Source of the DNA: Spongospora subterranea f. sp. subterranea
Taxonomy: Eukaryota; Endomyxa: Phytomyxea; Phytomyxea; Plasmodiophorida
Length of the DNA: 61,263 nt
Direction: 5' to 3'
NCBI GenBank assembly: GCA_049724395.1
Contig: JAUGWO010000004.1
Coordinates: forward strand, 1-61,263
The position numbers were made by a program, and so were the translations under genes. Below are positions 23,862-35,573 of this stretch, in pieces. Positions within the stretch are counted from its first letter, which is position 1. Each line of letters begins with the position of its first letter. The notes beneath the pieces were generated by a model. The model was not told the DNA's origin, ran no database searches, and saw only the letters and a program-made list of their open reading frames with translations.

Positions 23862-24112
23862 TATTTTGTAACATTGTACCCTTGGACTTGGCACGACGGC
23901 GCAAGATACGTGGCCTGGGTCCGCATGGATTGGAGTCAAGCGGGTGCCATAATGCACGAAAAAATGCTGTGGTCGGATGGAGCCGGGAAGTGAAGGGACG
24001 CGGATGGAACCACAGCAATTTTTCGTGCATTATGGCACCTGCTTGACGCGGACCCAGGCCGCGTATCTTGCGCCGTCGTGCCAAGTCCTGGGGTACAATG
24101 TTACAAAATATG
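23862..24112. repeat. Near-perfect hairpin, about 115-bp arms, loop under 30 bp
   Basis: The left arm runs from TTTTGTAACATTGTACCC through TTGGCACGACGGCGCAAGAT and GTGCCATAATGCACGAAAAA; the right arm is its inverted copy. The loop is centred at about 23990. Small indels distinguish the arms (for example GCATGGATTGGAGTC is present only on the left). Confidence 0.9.
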
Positions 24113-24424
24113 GGTTTTATGGCACCAACCGGAGTGGAGCCAACGGAAATTGTTGTTTCCATTTGACGGCGTTGTCAAAGTTTCCAGCATCGCCTCGTTT
24201 GCTAATCTATGTCGGCATCCAGAGGTTTTGGTCTGCGTTTTATGCCCTGGCGATGTCCTCGTCACGCCTCCAAGAGCGTCCCATGCTGTTCTCACCGTCT
24301 GGCCCGCTGATGTGCCTCTTTATGACCGATGGTGTCTTGCTGGCGGGCATGTACCCCTCTCTCGTTCCCGCTTTCTCTCGCTCCTGCACTCTCTCGCTCG
24401 CGTGATCTCTCCTCTCTTCACATA

Positions 24425-24655
24425 ACGAATTTAGCTGTTAAACCCACCCATCAACAACCCACGCAGTTTAAAACTGCGTACTACACGGTAACAACCCAGC
24501 CGTTTAAGTCGGTTTTTATGAGTTTTTTTGAATAAAATGACGGTCTGTGTGGTAGTGTTCCAGTACCCAGTCCTAGGAGTACTACGATCGTTAAGAGCTG
24601 TACGAATTTAGTTGTTACCCACCAATAACAACCCACGCAGTTCAAATGCACGCTA
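24425..24655 (+). repeat. Direct repeat pair beside the recombinase element
   Basis: ACGAATTTAGCTGTTAAACC...AACAACCCACGCAGTT at about 24426-24475 recurs as ACGAATTTAGTTGTTACCC...AACAACCCACGCAGTT at about 24603-24645. The first copy begins immediately after the right inverted repeat, so it could mark an older insertion boundary. Confidence 0.65.
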
Positions 24656-24734
24656 TGTTAGTTTACTGCATAACTATTTCCAATGATCACATCTCGATCC
24701 TCTTTACATTTCGAAATAAAGATTATCGCTGCTA

Positions 24735-26678
24735 TCACCAGAACTCTTCATTATCGCTTTTGTCGGCTTCTTTTGCAATCCATGGATTCGCTAGGCGCTC
24801 AGCGTCCCATTTTTTTGTTTTTCTATGCCTTTCTTGTCTCCCCGCCTTTGGCTGTTGCGGTTGTTGCTGCTGCTGCTGCTGTGGCTGCGGCTGTGGTTGT
24901 TGCTGTGGTTGATCATTTCGGAAAGACAAGTGAGTCGTCAATGGTTGTGCATATAACTGATCAGAGCTTGTCATCACAAGGGACCGCTGCGGGGATGCAA
25001 TCTCCGGCAAAGTTGCCCTGGAATGAACCGATTCATATTGAGAGCGTTGGTGGATCGATGGAACTGGTTGTAGACGGGCAGAAGATGACAGATGGTTCAT
25101 AAGAGTCGGAGAGCTTTTGATGGCAGATGTCCTTTCATTGCTTAGTCCTGGTGCAGGCCCACCATTTCTCATCACGTCCATTACATTCACTACGATTAGA
25201 CCTAGAACTATGCCCACAACTATTATGATCACGACCAATATTTCTTGCGATATTCCCAGGAATGAATCCGGGGATGCTTTTGAATCTGTAAGGCACTGCA
25301 GGGGCACAGCAGAGTAGTAATCATGATCTGGACAATATTTTCTGAATGAAACTGTCGAGTCTACTTTGCTCTGCGCGGTTAGCTTGTTACTGACTAGACC
25401 GTATTGCAATCGATTTAGTGTTGGATCGCCCGATAACTGGCTTGTTATGGCGATAGGGACGCTCTCAGCCGTGATTTGCGAATGCCTGGAACGGGGCAGT
25501 ATGTCAAAACTGACATAGGTATGGCCTTGATCATCAACGGCAATAGGATTGATGATCCTAGATGAATCAATATACAATGATGTAGATAAGTCGATGACGA
25601 AGTTATTGAGATAGGGTGTCGGATCATCAACGTCCCATACGGCAGGAAACTGGATTTTCACGTGCTGACAGGTAATGGTTTGGCCAGTTGTTTGAACGTC
25701 CATTGACACGATAGGCGAGCAGGTTTGAAGGCCATCGGAAGCAATGACCGTGCTCTGCATAACGGCAGGAAGGCATGAAAGAGACGGTGAGCGAAAGATT
25801 GACCTGGAGATGTGATCAGATAAGTAGTCAATGAGCACATGAAGCCTCCTACACGAAGGTCAGGCGATTTGAGACGAGAGTAGCGGGTGGGATCCACTCT
25901 AACAGGAGGTTATCATCCATATATCTGCATGACACGCAATACACCAGACATGCTGTAGCGTTAGATGGTCTGCATGACACTACGTTACACTACTGACATG
26001 GTTCTTATGATACTGTTGGAAAACACATCAGAGGGCAACGATACGAACCGGTTATTAGTTATTGATCTATGATGTGACAGAATCAGGGTTCTCATTATTA
26101 TCGCGGTTAGACTATTAGACATACAGAGAGGTGAGATTGGTCAGATCAGAGGCCAGATTACTTGGGAGGACGACGATCTGACAACTATCCAACTGTAGCC
26201 GCGACACCCTGGACTGGTACCGAAAGAGACCTGGTGAAAGGCCGAAGGGGAATGAGTTCCTCGAGAGGTCAACACTCTGGAGACCCGTCAAGCAATCAAA
26301 CGTAGTAGGTGGCAAATGAGTGGCATTAATCTAAATGGAAGTAAATAGTATCGGTGATCGAATTATGAGGATGGAGTCTGAATCGCTTACCTGCTGATTT
26401 TTGACGATAAGGGTGGTGATGTCCTTTAACCGGACCTGTCCAAAGGATGGGTTCAAATTAGTGCAGGCACACAGACCGGATAATGAGTCAAACTGTCGTT
26501 GACTTAGGTCAGACGCTTGTATAAAAGTATTGCCATATGCATAGTCTATATTGAGGGCAATATTGCCATTACTGGACGTAATACTACTGGAATAGAATGT
26601 ACAGGGGAACGGGGTTGACATTGCCAGATGTACATTGACAAACAACATTATAGAGACGATTATACAGATGTATCTCAT
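24735..26678 (-). CDS. Leucine-rich-repeat single-pass membrane protein
   Basis: The start at 26678 gives a signal peptide (MRYICIIVSIMLFVNVHLAM) and a Cys-containing cap. An intron at 26331-26390 (60 nt) leads to an exon with leucine-rich repeats (LTGLQSVDLSRNSF, VSRLQLDSCQIVVLPSNL, LTNLTSLYV). A longer intron of about 250 nt, ends approximate, precedes the last exon (about 25855-24735). That exon carries an extracellular stalk, a transmembrane helix (ILVVIIIVVGIVLGLIVVNV) and a cytoplasmic tail rich in Ser/Thr/Pro, with a Gln/Pro tract near 24845-24900 and a charged C-terminus. The topology fits a surface receptor or adhesion protein. No kinase or other signalling domain is present and I recognise no named family. 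Confidence 0.75.
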
Positions 26679-26759
26679 GGCGTTATTGTCCAAAATCTGG
26701 GCCTGGGTTACCCAATACTTGATAAGATAATGCTATTACCCCAAATATATATGAGAAAC

Positions 26760-27620
26760 AATAGTACACTGGGTTGGTGCATTATCTAATATCTCAATCA
26801 ACAGGTACCGTGAAGAATTTCATTGATGCCCTCAGTTAATCAACGCTAGCCCGGATCCTGTAGAAAAATTGGGGGTAAGGTCAATGTCGTCAACAATTGA
26901 CACAATCGTGCGACTCCGACTCTACGGTTCTGCTTGTTATGTGCCACTTTTGATCATCCTGCCAACCTTCTGTCAATATTAGAGTAAATGTGACTAAAGA
27001 AAATAATTACGAATGTATCAATGCATTAGCAGACAATGACGGTTTGCGTAGACAGATCTTCCGCAAACGAGAGGCAGAGCGAAAAAATCGGTCAAAGGAA
27101 TATATTTTCATTCATTCCTAATGTAACTGTTTAATCAATCTAGGAACAATGACCTTGGTCTAGCGAAAACTGCCCATTGGATGAGGTACACACATGAAAG
27201 TGGCACTCCGACCAGCATGAAACTGCAGTTGCAAACTCCAATGGCATGATATTCTTTTAGCTACCGAGAGACCAAACTATAACGTCAACATATGGACAAC
27301 GTGGCATCTGTAGCGGAGCGTCGTTTAGCGATTTCTTGTTCCATTTACCTGTTTTTGCAGCGTGGGCAAAGTGAACGTTTAGGTTTCTTTAGTATTGACG
27401 GAGTTGTGTACTTTTCGACATATTTCTTTCTGTTTAATCTGTTTTGCCTTTGCATTTTAGGTCAATATACATCAGTTTTGATTTTCAAAAAATAAGAGGT
27501 CGTAGTGGTATTGAAGGGTTGATCGGGTTTCAAATCAGTGTAAACACCCGCATCAGAATTTTCAGTGATTTATAGTGTTCTGCATTGTTGTGGTGTAGCC
27601 AGCAATAGTCTTTGTTCAAA
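26760..27620. other. No recognised gene
   Basis: Short frames only. It probably includes the upstream region of the LRR gene. Confidence 0.4.
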
Positions 27621-27621
27621 A

Positions 27622-28176
27622 TTAATGGCAAACTTCAAAATTAAATTGCTCGCCCGCGAAAGAAGTGTTCTTGAAAGGAAAACTTCGTTGCAATCCAGTT
27701 GCGATCAGCTTTTCGCTATCGTCGGTGGTCATATATTGGGAAGCAAATCGGCCAACTAAGATCTTCAAGCACACCAAGGTCTCGGGCCATACACTTGAAA
27801 TAACACAATCGCTCAAGAAACTAGTCCACTTATCCAAAAACAGGAGCTGTAATAACCGATTGTTGATTGTTGTTGACGAAGTCGGACGAGGCCATTTACA
27901 GCTCTTTTCAACTGCTACCCTATTTCTGTTATCACCGACTATGAAAGCTCGTTGAAAGAATGACGTAATCCTGTTCATCACGCCCATGGGCTTCCTCGTC
28001 ATAATGCAGAACACAGGCAGCTGTGAGAAGGCTTCTGCGATAATCATGACGGTGAAAGGCTCGATGCAAACGGATCGCTCAGAGCATTCCAAGGGTCTAA
28101 CCCGCTCAAGGACGACCAAAAACATGGTAAAGATAAAGCGAGTATGGGTCCTGCCGAGAATGGTTGTGGTTGCCAA
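27622..28176 (-). CDS. Unassigned ORF, 184 residues
   Basis: One frame is open for 184 codons on the minus strand, with hydrophobic stretches (FIFTMFLVVLERV) and no recognised domain. Long frames also exist on the plus strand over the same bases (27665-27955, 27986-28231), so the coding strand is not certain. Confidence 0.3.
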   Translation of the reverse strand: MATTTILGRTHTRFIFTMFLVVLERVRPLECSERSVCIEPFTVMIIAEAFSQLPVFCIMTRKPMGVMNRITSFFQRAFIVGDNRNRVAVEKSCKWPRPTSSTTINNRLLQLLFLDKWTSFLSDCVISSVWPETLVCLKILVGRFASQYMTTDDSEKLIATGLQRSFPFKNTSFAGEQFNFEVCH

Positions 28177-28231
28177 AAGAGTCTCGGATCATGGAAGCAT
28201 ATCGACTACATCAGGAACACACTGGGAATGA

Positions 28232-29339
28232 AGCGGGTACCGAAGAAAATCATTAATTTGGTGCAGCGTTGGTGCTTTGCAACTTGAAGCAAACGACATT
28301 TCCAGTGCGGCGCTGGTGCTTTGCAGCGTGAAACAGTGAGCAATTGAAATCATGGCCTGCACAGGCATCGCAGATTAGTTGCCAACGTTGATAGCTAATC
28401 GCAACACATTTTAACATCAATCAGCGGTGTTGACAACAAAGGATTGCTATCGGTAAGCGTTGCGGCATATCCGATGACAATCAACTTCTGCGAAAATTAA
28501 GAACCGATTGCTTACAATTGATTTCTGTGATGGGACAGTTTAAACTTTAAGATTTCGGCCCAAAATTATATTTTGTTTATTACAGAACCGTGATTGTTCG
28601 ATTGCACTGTATGCAGAACATTGTCGGTGAATATGAAAGCAGTAAAATATAATAACTCGCCAGGCCAACAGTCGTCCTGAATCCTATGGCTTGGACAAAG
28701 AATGGCGTCCCAATGTAGCCGAACTTGACTAGTTGTACGACGCTGGTTTAATTGTTATTCAAGCCTTATTGCCTTTTCCTGGTAACCATGTTGCAATCGA
28801 TGGACGATAATTGTGCAAATTTACCTGCTATAGTTCGATATGCACGACATGTGACTCAGTACTGAGGATTGAGGGCTCGCATCATCGAGTCAATAAGGAT
28901 ACCGAATACATTTCGAGGGTCAAATATTGAAAATAATTACAGGTGCATGGAAGGGCTACAACAGCGAAGATGGACAATCTTTGGATGAGATACGACTTGG
29001 CTGGATGGGCCAAGATGACTGCGGCTGGCTGTTACCTCCCACAGTGGCGCACGTTTCTATGAACAGCTCAGAATGAAGTGTCCCGCGTCCCCAGCCATTA
29101 TTTTCAGTGTCCCCGCTACAGTGTGTTATATACAGTAAGGAGTGGGACCTAGCGCAGCTTTCCATTGCCGGCTGTGGTATATACCAATCAGCCACTGCAG
29201 ACAACCACTGGGGGGAATGCCGAGGTGGGGTCAATGTTGCATGTAATTGCGTACACACTGTGAATGACTTCTATTCGCTATTCACTGTCCCACATTAACC
29301 AATCTCATTTCTGATCAATTCTATTGTTTCCATCGTGCA
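28232..29339. other. No recognised gene; short direct repeat
   Basis: A motif of about 30 bp (GCAGCGTTGGTGCTTTGCA and GCGGCGCTGGTGCTTTGCA) occurs twice at about 28262 and 28308. Otherwise nothing was recognised. The end of the stretch is the TPS/TPP upstream region. Confidence 0.4.
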
Positions 29340-32300
29340 ATGTCGGAGGAGTTACGCCTGAATATCGGCACGGACCAAGGTTCCGATTCTGAAGGAGACG
29401 ATCGCGGAGAATACGAACGAAGTAAAGCGCGCGAAAAAGTGCTACAGGATCAGATACAGGAGCTATCGACCAAAGTGTCGGAAGAGCGCTGTCTGAGGCG
29501 GGCGAAGGTAGACAGCTTTGTATCTGAATATGGAGTTCTTTGTTACGATATCAATGATCATTGTGGGTATGGTTCGGCAAATTGACTATGCTTTCTGAAT
29601 AATTTAGGTCAAGCGTTCAGCCATGTCCCCATCCAATCCGTCGTCTGAGTCTCGGCTTCTAATCGTAGCAAATCGCCTACCAATGTCGCTAAAAAAAGAT
29701 GAGGCTACTCTGGTGTTTGGTCGTTTCAAATGAGCTCTGGTGGCTTAGTATCGGCGCTGCTAGGAATCAAGAATGTCGATATGGTCTGGCTTGGGTGGCC
29801 AGGAGTTCCTGTAGAAAATGAAAAAGACCAAGAGGTTAGCGGTTTGCTTTATCGACGCTGCGACGTCCTCTAATTTCCAAGCACGTGTAGGCGATACATA
29901 ATCTCCTTTCTGCCCAACGATGTCATCCTGTTTTTTTAACCAAACAATTGATTGATTTATATTATCTGGGTTATTCTAATAACGTCCTTTGGCCGTTGTT
30001 CCATTACATTCCTCTTCCAATTGACGACCTGAAAAATTCGGTCAAGATGTTCGAGGCATATGAAGAAGCCAATCAGCTCTTTGCCGATGCATTATTATCT
30101 GTAATGTTAAAGAGTGCAAAATTCATCATTGTGCTAAGCATACTTAGATATATCGTCCTGGTGATTTGGTCTGGGTTCATGATTACCACCTAATGCTTCT
30201 CCCGTCAATGTTACGCTCCGTTCACCAAAAAATGAAAATTGGGTTTTTTCTCCATACGCCGTTCCCTTCGTACTCCGTTATTTTTTTTTAGTTGCGTCGT
30301 GGACTGATTTTTTGTATAGGTCTGAAATATACCGAGCACTGCCCCAACGAGAGGGTAACACTGATTGTTTTTGGAGCTTCCATTTCTAAACAATTCCACT
30401 TTCAGAAATAGTGCATAGTCTGCTATCAAGCGACCTTATAGGTTTCCAAGTTTATGATGATTGCCGGTAACACTGAAGGCATAATTTATATCAGCGATTC
30501 AAATCCTTTAGGCATTTCATGAGTTCATGCACGCGCATCCTTGGCCTCGACACTCCTCCGACTGGGGTTCAATTAGGTCGTGGTCTAGCCGTCATTGGTG
30601 CATTTCCTATCGGCATTGATCCAGACCGATTTACGGTGGATATCCCTGTTAATGTGTGTTTATATTGTAACCTCTTTTATTAGGATGCACTAAACCATCC
30701 TGCTGTTTTGAATCATATCGCCGAATTTAAAGAGCAGTTCAAGGGTATGAAAATAATTGTTGGCATTGATCGACTGGACTATATCAAAGGCATCCCCCAT
30801 AAGATTCACGCAATGGAACAGTTTTTGAGTACGAATCCTCAGTGGTAAACACAAGCATCTCTATCAGTTTGGTGGTATTTATAATACCGGTTAGGGTCGG
30901 CAAGGTGGTGTTGATTCAGATTGCAGTTCCATCTCGGACTGATGTCCCCGAATATCAGGTAAATTACGTATCCAAGATTGCTAAATGTTTGTATCAACTT
31001 GTTGCAGAAACTTGCTAAAGAAACGCATGAGTTTGTCGGAAGAGTGAATGGTCGCTTTGGTTCTATAGTTCACTCGCCAATTCACTACCTTGATCAGTCC
31101 ATTCCATTCGTCAAGGTCAGTTAACCCTTTGATTTATTTAATGTCGATCCTGATTCATTGCAGATGGTTGCTCTTTATTGCGTTGCCGATACTTGTTTAA
31201 TCACCTCATTAAGGGACGGAATGAACTTGGTATCATATGAATATGTGGCATGTCAGACGGCTGTACACGGGGAAGGCGTACTGATTCTAAGCGAGTTTTG
31301 TGGTGCTTCTCAATCCCTTGGTAAGGTTTTAGACCTGAACTGTGTCTGTTAACTCACGCGTGGTCCGTTAGGTGCTGGGTCCTTAAGGATCAATCCATGG
31401 GACATTGAAGAAACTTCCAAGGCTATCCAGTATGCCCTGGAAATGTCATCGAATGAGCGAAAAGTTCTGTAAAACATTCATTCCTCTTCAGCCAATCCCA
31501 CTAAATGATGTCACAGGAATATCATCGTTACGCCATGCAATATGTTTCAGCTCATACTTCTCAACATTGGGCGGATGGTTTTCTTCAAAAGTTGAAACAA
31601 ACTAAAAATGTTGTAACGGTACCACTCGTCCCTAAACGGCTACAAATAGACGATGTTGTACATGCCTTTCAAAGTAAATCATCGTAAGCACTATTGCATC
31701 TCTTTCGCCATAATTATCCCAACTCAGTGATGTTTTAGCAGCCATAGGGTCATTATATTAGGGCTTGTTGGCACTTTAATTCAACGGCGAGCCAGGTTAA
31801 ACCGTCTTGAGCTTAAAGTTGCGCATGTGCTAAAATGCTTTCAGTGGCATGTCATATGATCGATTTCAGCGATTCGCCAAATGCAATCCTAGTGCATTGG
31901 AAGCCATACGAACTTTGGCGGAAGCACCGAATACGACAGTTATCATTCTCACCTCGAGGAACCGTGAAATGTGTGAACATGTTCTTGATGATACCTCAGC
32001 ATGGATTGGAGCTGAAAATGGGTTTTTCCTTAAAAAAGGACGCAATTTGGCATGGGAAACTATTCAGGTTTTGTATGTTAAACTCGACCGACATGTTTTT
32101 GACAATGAGAGTAGGAACCTGTGGATAACACATGGATGGATGAAGTGACAAAAGTCTTTGACTATTTTACTGAGAGAACCCCGAAATCTTTCATCGAAAA
32201 GGTTTGATATTTTGTTTATGGAGTGATTCAGTAGGTCATCGATGATTAGGAGGAAACTTTCATGTCTTGGCATTATGAGGACGCAGATAGGGAATTCTCC

Positions 32301-32889
32301 GAGCTTCAAGCTCGTGATTTGCTTATGCATTTAGTGGGCGCCATCTCTGTCAGAGCCCGCTGTAGTAACTAAGATTGCAAATTTCAGGTCGCTGGGCCTT
32401 TGGTGAATACTTCCACAGAAGTTGTGAATTGCTGCAAATTGCTTCAAGTAAGGCCAGCTGGGGTGTCTAAAGGTATAACGTTCTTCCCAATGGGCATATC
32501 TTTCCGGCTAAAGTTCATCATTCACAGGCATGATGTGTGACCGAATCTTGAACATAGTGCAAGCTCGGAATCCTGATATCGGTTTTGTTTTGTGCATGGG
32601 TGATTTTCTGAGTCGTGATGACGATATTTTTGAAAGCTTATCTTCTGCGGTGGAGCCTGCACAGGTGAGCAAAAAGATCGATGGGCTTCAATTACTCACT
32701 GAAATGAGAAATGCATAGAGTAATAGAATGGACACTCCTCGTAGAATGCCTTCAACTAAGCTACCCAAGTCATGCTATGTCGCTACTGTAAATGTTGGGG
32801 CCAAGGCAGGACAGGCGAAAAAATTCGTTCGAAGCTCCGTCGAGGTTGAGAAAATTATTACGCAATTAGCTGAATGTGCGAATAATTGA
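29340..32889 (+). CDS. TPS: Trehalose-6-phosphate synthase with degenerate phosphatase domain
   Basis: The N-terminal GT20 domain makes trehalose-6-phosphate from UDP-glucose and glucose-6-phosphate. After a coiled-coil-like leader the first intron (29563-29620) leads to RLLIVANRLP, then SSGGLVSAL, VWVHDYHLMLLP (catalytic Asp), GFFLHTPFPS, GIDRLDYIKGIPHK (Arg and Lys that bind phosphate) and LRDGMNLVSYEYVACQ. These residues are intact, so synthase activity is plausible. The C-terminal HAD phosphatase domain follows (HRVIILGLVGTLIQ, TSRNREMC, VLCMGDFLSRDDD, and YVATVNVGAKAGQAKKF at the end). The HAD nucleophile motif DxDGT reads GLVGT, so phosphatase activity is unlikely. At least ten short introns are present. 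One frame slip lies near 29722, before SFQMSSGG, at a short T run. The stop is at 32887-32889. Confidence 0.92.
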
Positions 32890-33080
32890 TTACCTGGCTT
32901 ACGAGATAAAATAAAAGTTGTTTTGCATTGTATTCGCCATTTATTTGAAGCTGGTTGTATTCCTGTTGTTATAAATAGATTGGGACGATGACTGATTAGA
33001 GCGCATAGAGGCGTGACAGAATGGAAATTTCACAGTGCAACAATGCGAGGAATATGTAGGTTCGTATGGCTTGCCCATAT

Positions 33081-34739
33081 TCATGAAGGAGCTGGAACCT
33101 GTTCTGAAGTGACCCATGAAGTGACGTTACAGTCCCAACCAGCGCTCAATAATTGGGCACTATCCGATGCCCAAGTGGCGCACGTCACCATGTCAGTACC
33201 GCCCCGACCTGTAAGACCGCCTTTGATAACCAGCTCACCACTCAGGTTGTACGTATTCAGTGACCCGTCATCGCCAGGAAGAGTTAGCAGCGAGCCATTT
33301 GGAGAAAAGCAGAGACGGTTGACACGAGATCCGCAAGCGATCTCAATCAATGGTTTCTTAACCATTCTGATGTCCCAGACTTGAACTGTGCGGTCTACCA
33401 AACGACGATGAGTATTCGATATGCGCAGTGCTGAAATGCTGTTAACCTTCACTAGAGCTGGCAATCATATCTGCATGGTGTCCACGAGAGAATATCGCTG
33501 ACGTGACCTCGTCCGTATGTCCTCGGAAAATAGAGACAGATTGCGATGCCTGTCTAAGATCCCAAAGGCAAACGATCTCATCTTGTGAAGACGTGAGGAC
33601 AAGGCGAGCCGTAGCGGTTGTACTCAAATTGCAGATGCGTCCAGAATGTCCCTTCAAACGACGAGAAATTGTGGCGGAGCTATCACCTAAACGATCGACG
33701 AACTTCAATTTTCAGGTGAAAATGCAGATGAAAATTGAGAGACGTACCGATATCCCATATAAGACATTGGCCGTCCCATGAGGCGGTGGCAATCTGTGTG
33801 CCATCAAACACCTATTACTCAAGATCAACACAGGGCAAACTGCTACAGCAGATGGACAACAATACCCAATCAGCAGCGGTAACTGGAGCCTCATGGCCAT
33901 TTAACATACAGTCGGCGTCGGATATGGTTAACGCTTTCGATAATGACGGTACCGAGCTGCTGCGCTTCTTATTCTGAATCTCTTCTGCACCATCACCATC
34001 CAACTCCTCAAGATTTTCGACATTTGGCCAAGACATTGACCTGGCGACCATAGGAGACACACTATGTCGGGAGTCAATATCATCTTCATTATTGACACGC
34101 ATTGACGATAGTGAGACACGACGCTGAAAATGACCCGGCTTGACGTTGACAACAGCAGCGGTATTGTCGCCAGACGCAGTCACGATGAACATGAGACTGG
34201 GATGGAATCTGGCCGAGTTAACGGCACCGCCATGTTTGAATATGAACCATTGAGAGCTGTCCTGAAGTTGCCAGATTATGGCGGTGCCATCTACCGATGC
34301 GGTCTGCACGAAGCCGACTTAAAAAAATGTGGATGGGAACTAATCAACGTTGATATTCACCGTTGCCAGGGATGTATCCACAGCGGATGTGCTGATATCC
34401 AATATACCGTCCTGATGCCCGACCAGCTGTTGGTTGGCAATCCACCTCTGCAACTCGGGTTTGGCAGCAGGCTTGAACATATTTTTGAAGCGATGATCAA
34501 TTCGGGATAACCCCAGGGTGCTATTATGAGAATGGCGAGCGCGTCGCCTAATGAGATTCAATATCAGAAGAGACTCCGATACATAATATCGATGTATTTT
34601 CGTATAAATTCCCTTAAATAAAAAAAACGCATTTAATCGTTTAAACGCACCTGAGCAACTGGTTTTCATTGGCAAGTTCAGCAAAGGCATCTGTCAGATC
34701 AGAGAGCAATCGGTCAATACGCCTTTCAATCTCGCTCAT
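33081..34739 (-). CDS. WDR37: WD-repeat protein, WDR37-like
   Basis: The start at 34739 gives an N-terminal helix (RRIDRLLSDLTDAFAELANE) like the amphipathic start of WDR37. After an intron a linker leads to LVGHQDGILDIS, the family's first WD blade. Later blades are SVDGTAIIWQLQDSS, ARFHPSLMFIVTASGDNTAA, LNGHEAPVTAADW, LKGHSGRICNL, TSSQDEIVCLWDLRQ, FRGHTDEVTSAIF, DRTVQVWDIRMVKKP and SAGWDCNVTSW at the end. An acidic insert separates the early blades (NLEELDGDGAEE), as in animal WDR37. In animals the protein partners PACS1/PACS2; that role is not shown here. Frames change at several short introns. It converges on the TPS/TPP gene 190 bp away and diverges from PDHA1. Confidence 0.83.
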
Positions 34740-35573
34740 CTCTCAAGCGCCCAATGATGCCGAGTGTCCGGCATAAAGAGATGGTCACGATCAATCCAGC
34801 AGGGATATGAAGGGGGTATTGACAAGGGGGCAGGTCACTCCTCATAGCCCATTCCTGCGCTGCCCTGGCTCGTCGGCAAATGGGCCGCGCCCACTCACTA
34901 TGGGCTCCTGCCACAACTGGCCCGCGCCCCGCTGACCAATAATTGAGCCATCAAGGGTGCGTTTGCTGTTCAACCGGCCCCTGTGAACAATCTGGTTAAA
35001 AATGGATTCTGTTTGACTTGATGTCGAGTCCTATCGGGAACAAAGCTCGCAATACGATTGAGTGATTGGCTCACTGATCAAATCACAGACTTCCCACGAT
35101 TGTTACGGCTGAAAATTAGGGACAAATTATGACTGTCACGCCACTGATATTGCTGTTGCCAATGTGAAGGTTCATTCGGATGCAATATAGCTCATTACAT
35201 GCTTGGTTTCAGAACTCTTTCAGCTGGCCTGTTGAGCCAACGCCCTGTACATTAAATGAAAAGATGTATTAACTATCATAAAATCTGTCTGAATTTGCCG
35301 GGCCGGAAATTGATGGCGACCCCCTAAAATGAGAGCAGAAATCCAATGAGTTGGTATTCGGGGTTAGCGGGTAGCGGCGGCAATCCATCCCATCCCAATT
35401 ACATGCTGCCTGGCCAACGCCGCAGTCAGGGCTATCCAGTCCCAGAGTGAACTCTCCGCAACTCGGTTGAGGTTACAGGTTACAAGAGCTCTCAGAGAGG
35501 CCGAGCTTGCTGTCACATATCCCATTACATTCAGGGAGGTGTAATCAACACCTGGTCGGCAAATATCGCCATC
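34740..35573. promoter_or_regulatory. Divergent promoter region, WDR37 and PDHA1
   Basis: The two genes point away from each other across 834 bp without a convincing frame. It contains a CCAAT-like box on the plus strand (CTGACCAATAATTG near 34935) and GC-rich patches. A shared bidirectional promoter is an inference from layout only. Confidence 0.45.

Larger units (their letters stand above)
21024..24422 (+). mobile_element. Tyrosine-recombinase (Crypton-like) element in long inverted repeats
   Basis: About 300 bp at 21024-21305 is repeated inverted at about 24118-24422; both outer ends read TGTGAAGAGAGGAGAGATCA. Between them is a single gene for a tyrosine recombinase in plus orientation. 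Known Cryptons insert by recombination and usually lack terminal inverted repeats, so the long inverted ends are unusual. I could not find a target duplication next to the ends. A second near-perfect hairpin (23862-24112) lies just inside the right end. The arms differ by substitutions and small indels, so they are not a fresh assembly artefact. Confidence 0.8.

Noticed and set aside
24646-25102. Plus-strand Cys/Gly- or Ala/Val-rich proteins
   Set aside because: They are antisense readings of the Gln/Pro tract of the LRR membrane protein.
33013-33384. Plus-strand ORF of 123 codons
   Set aside because: It is a shadow of the WD-repeat exons on the minus strand.
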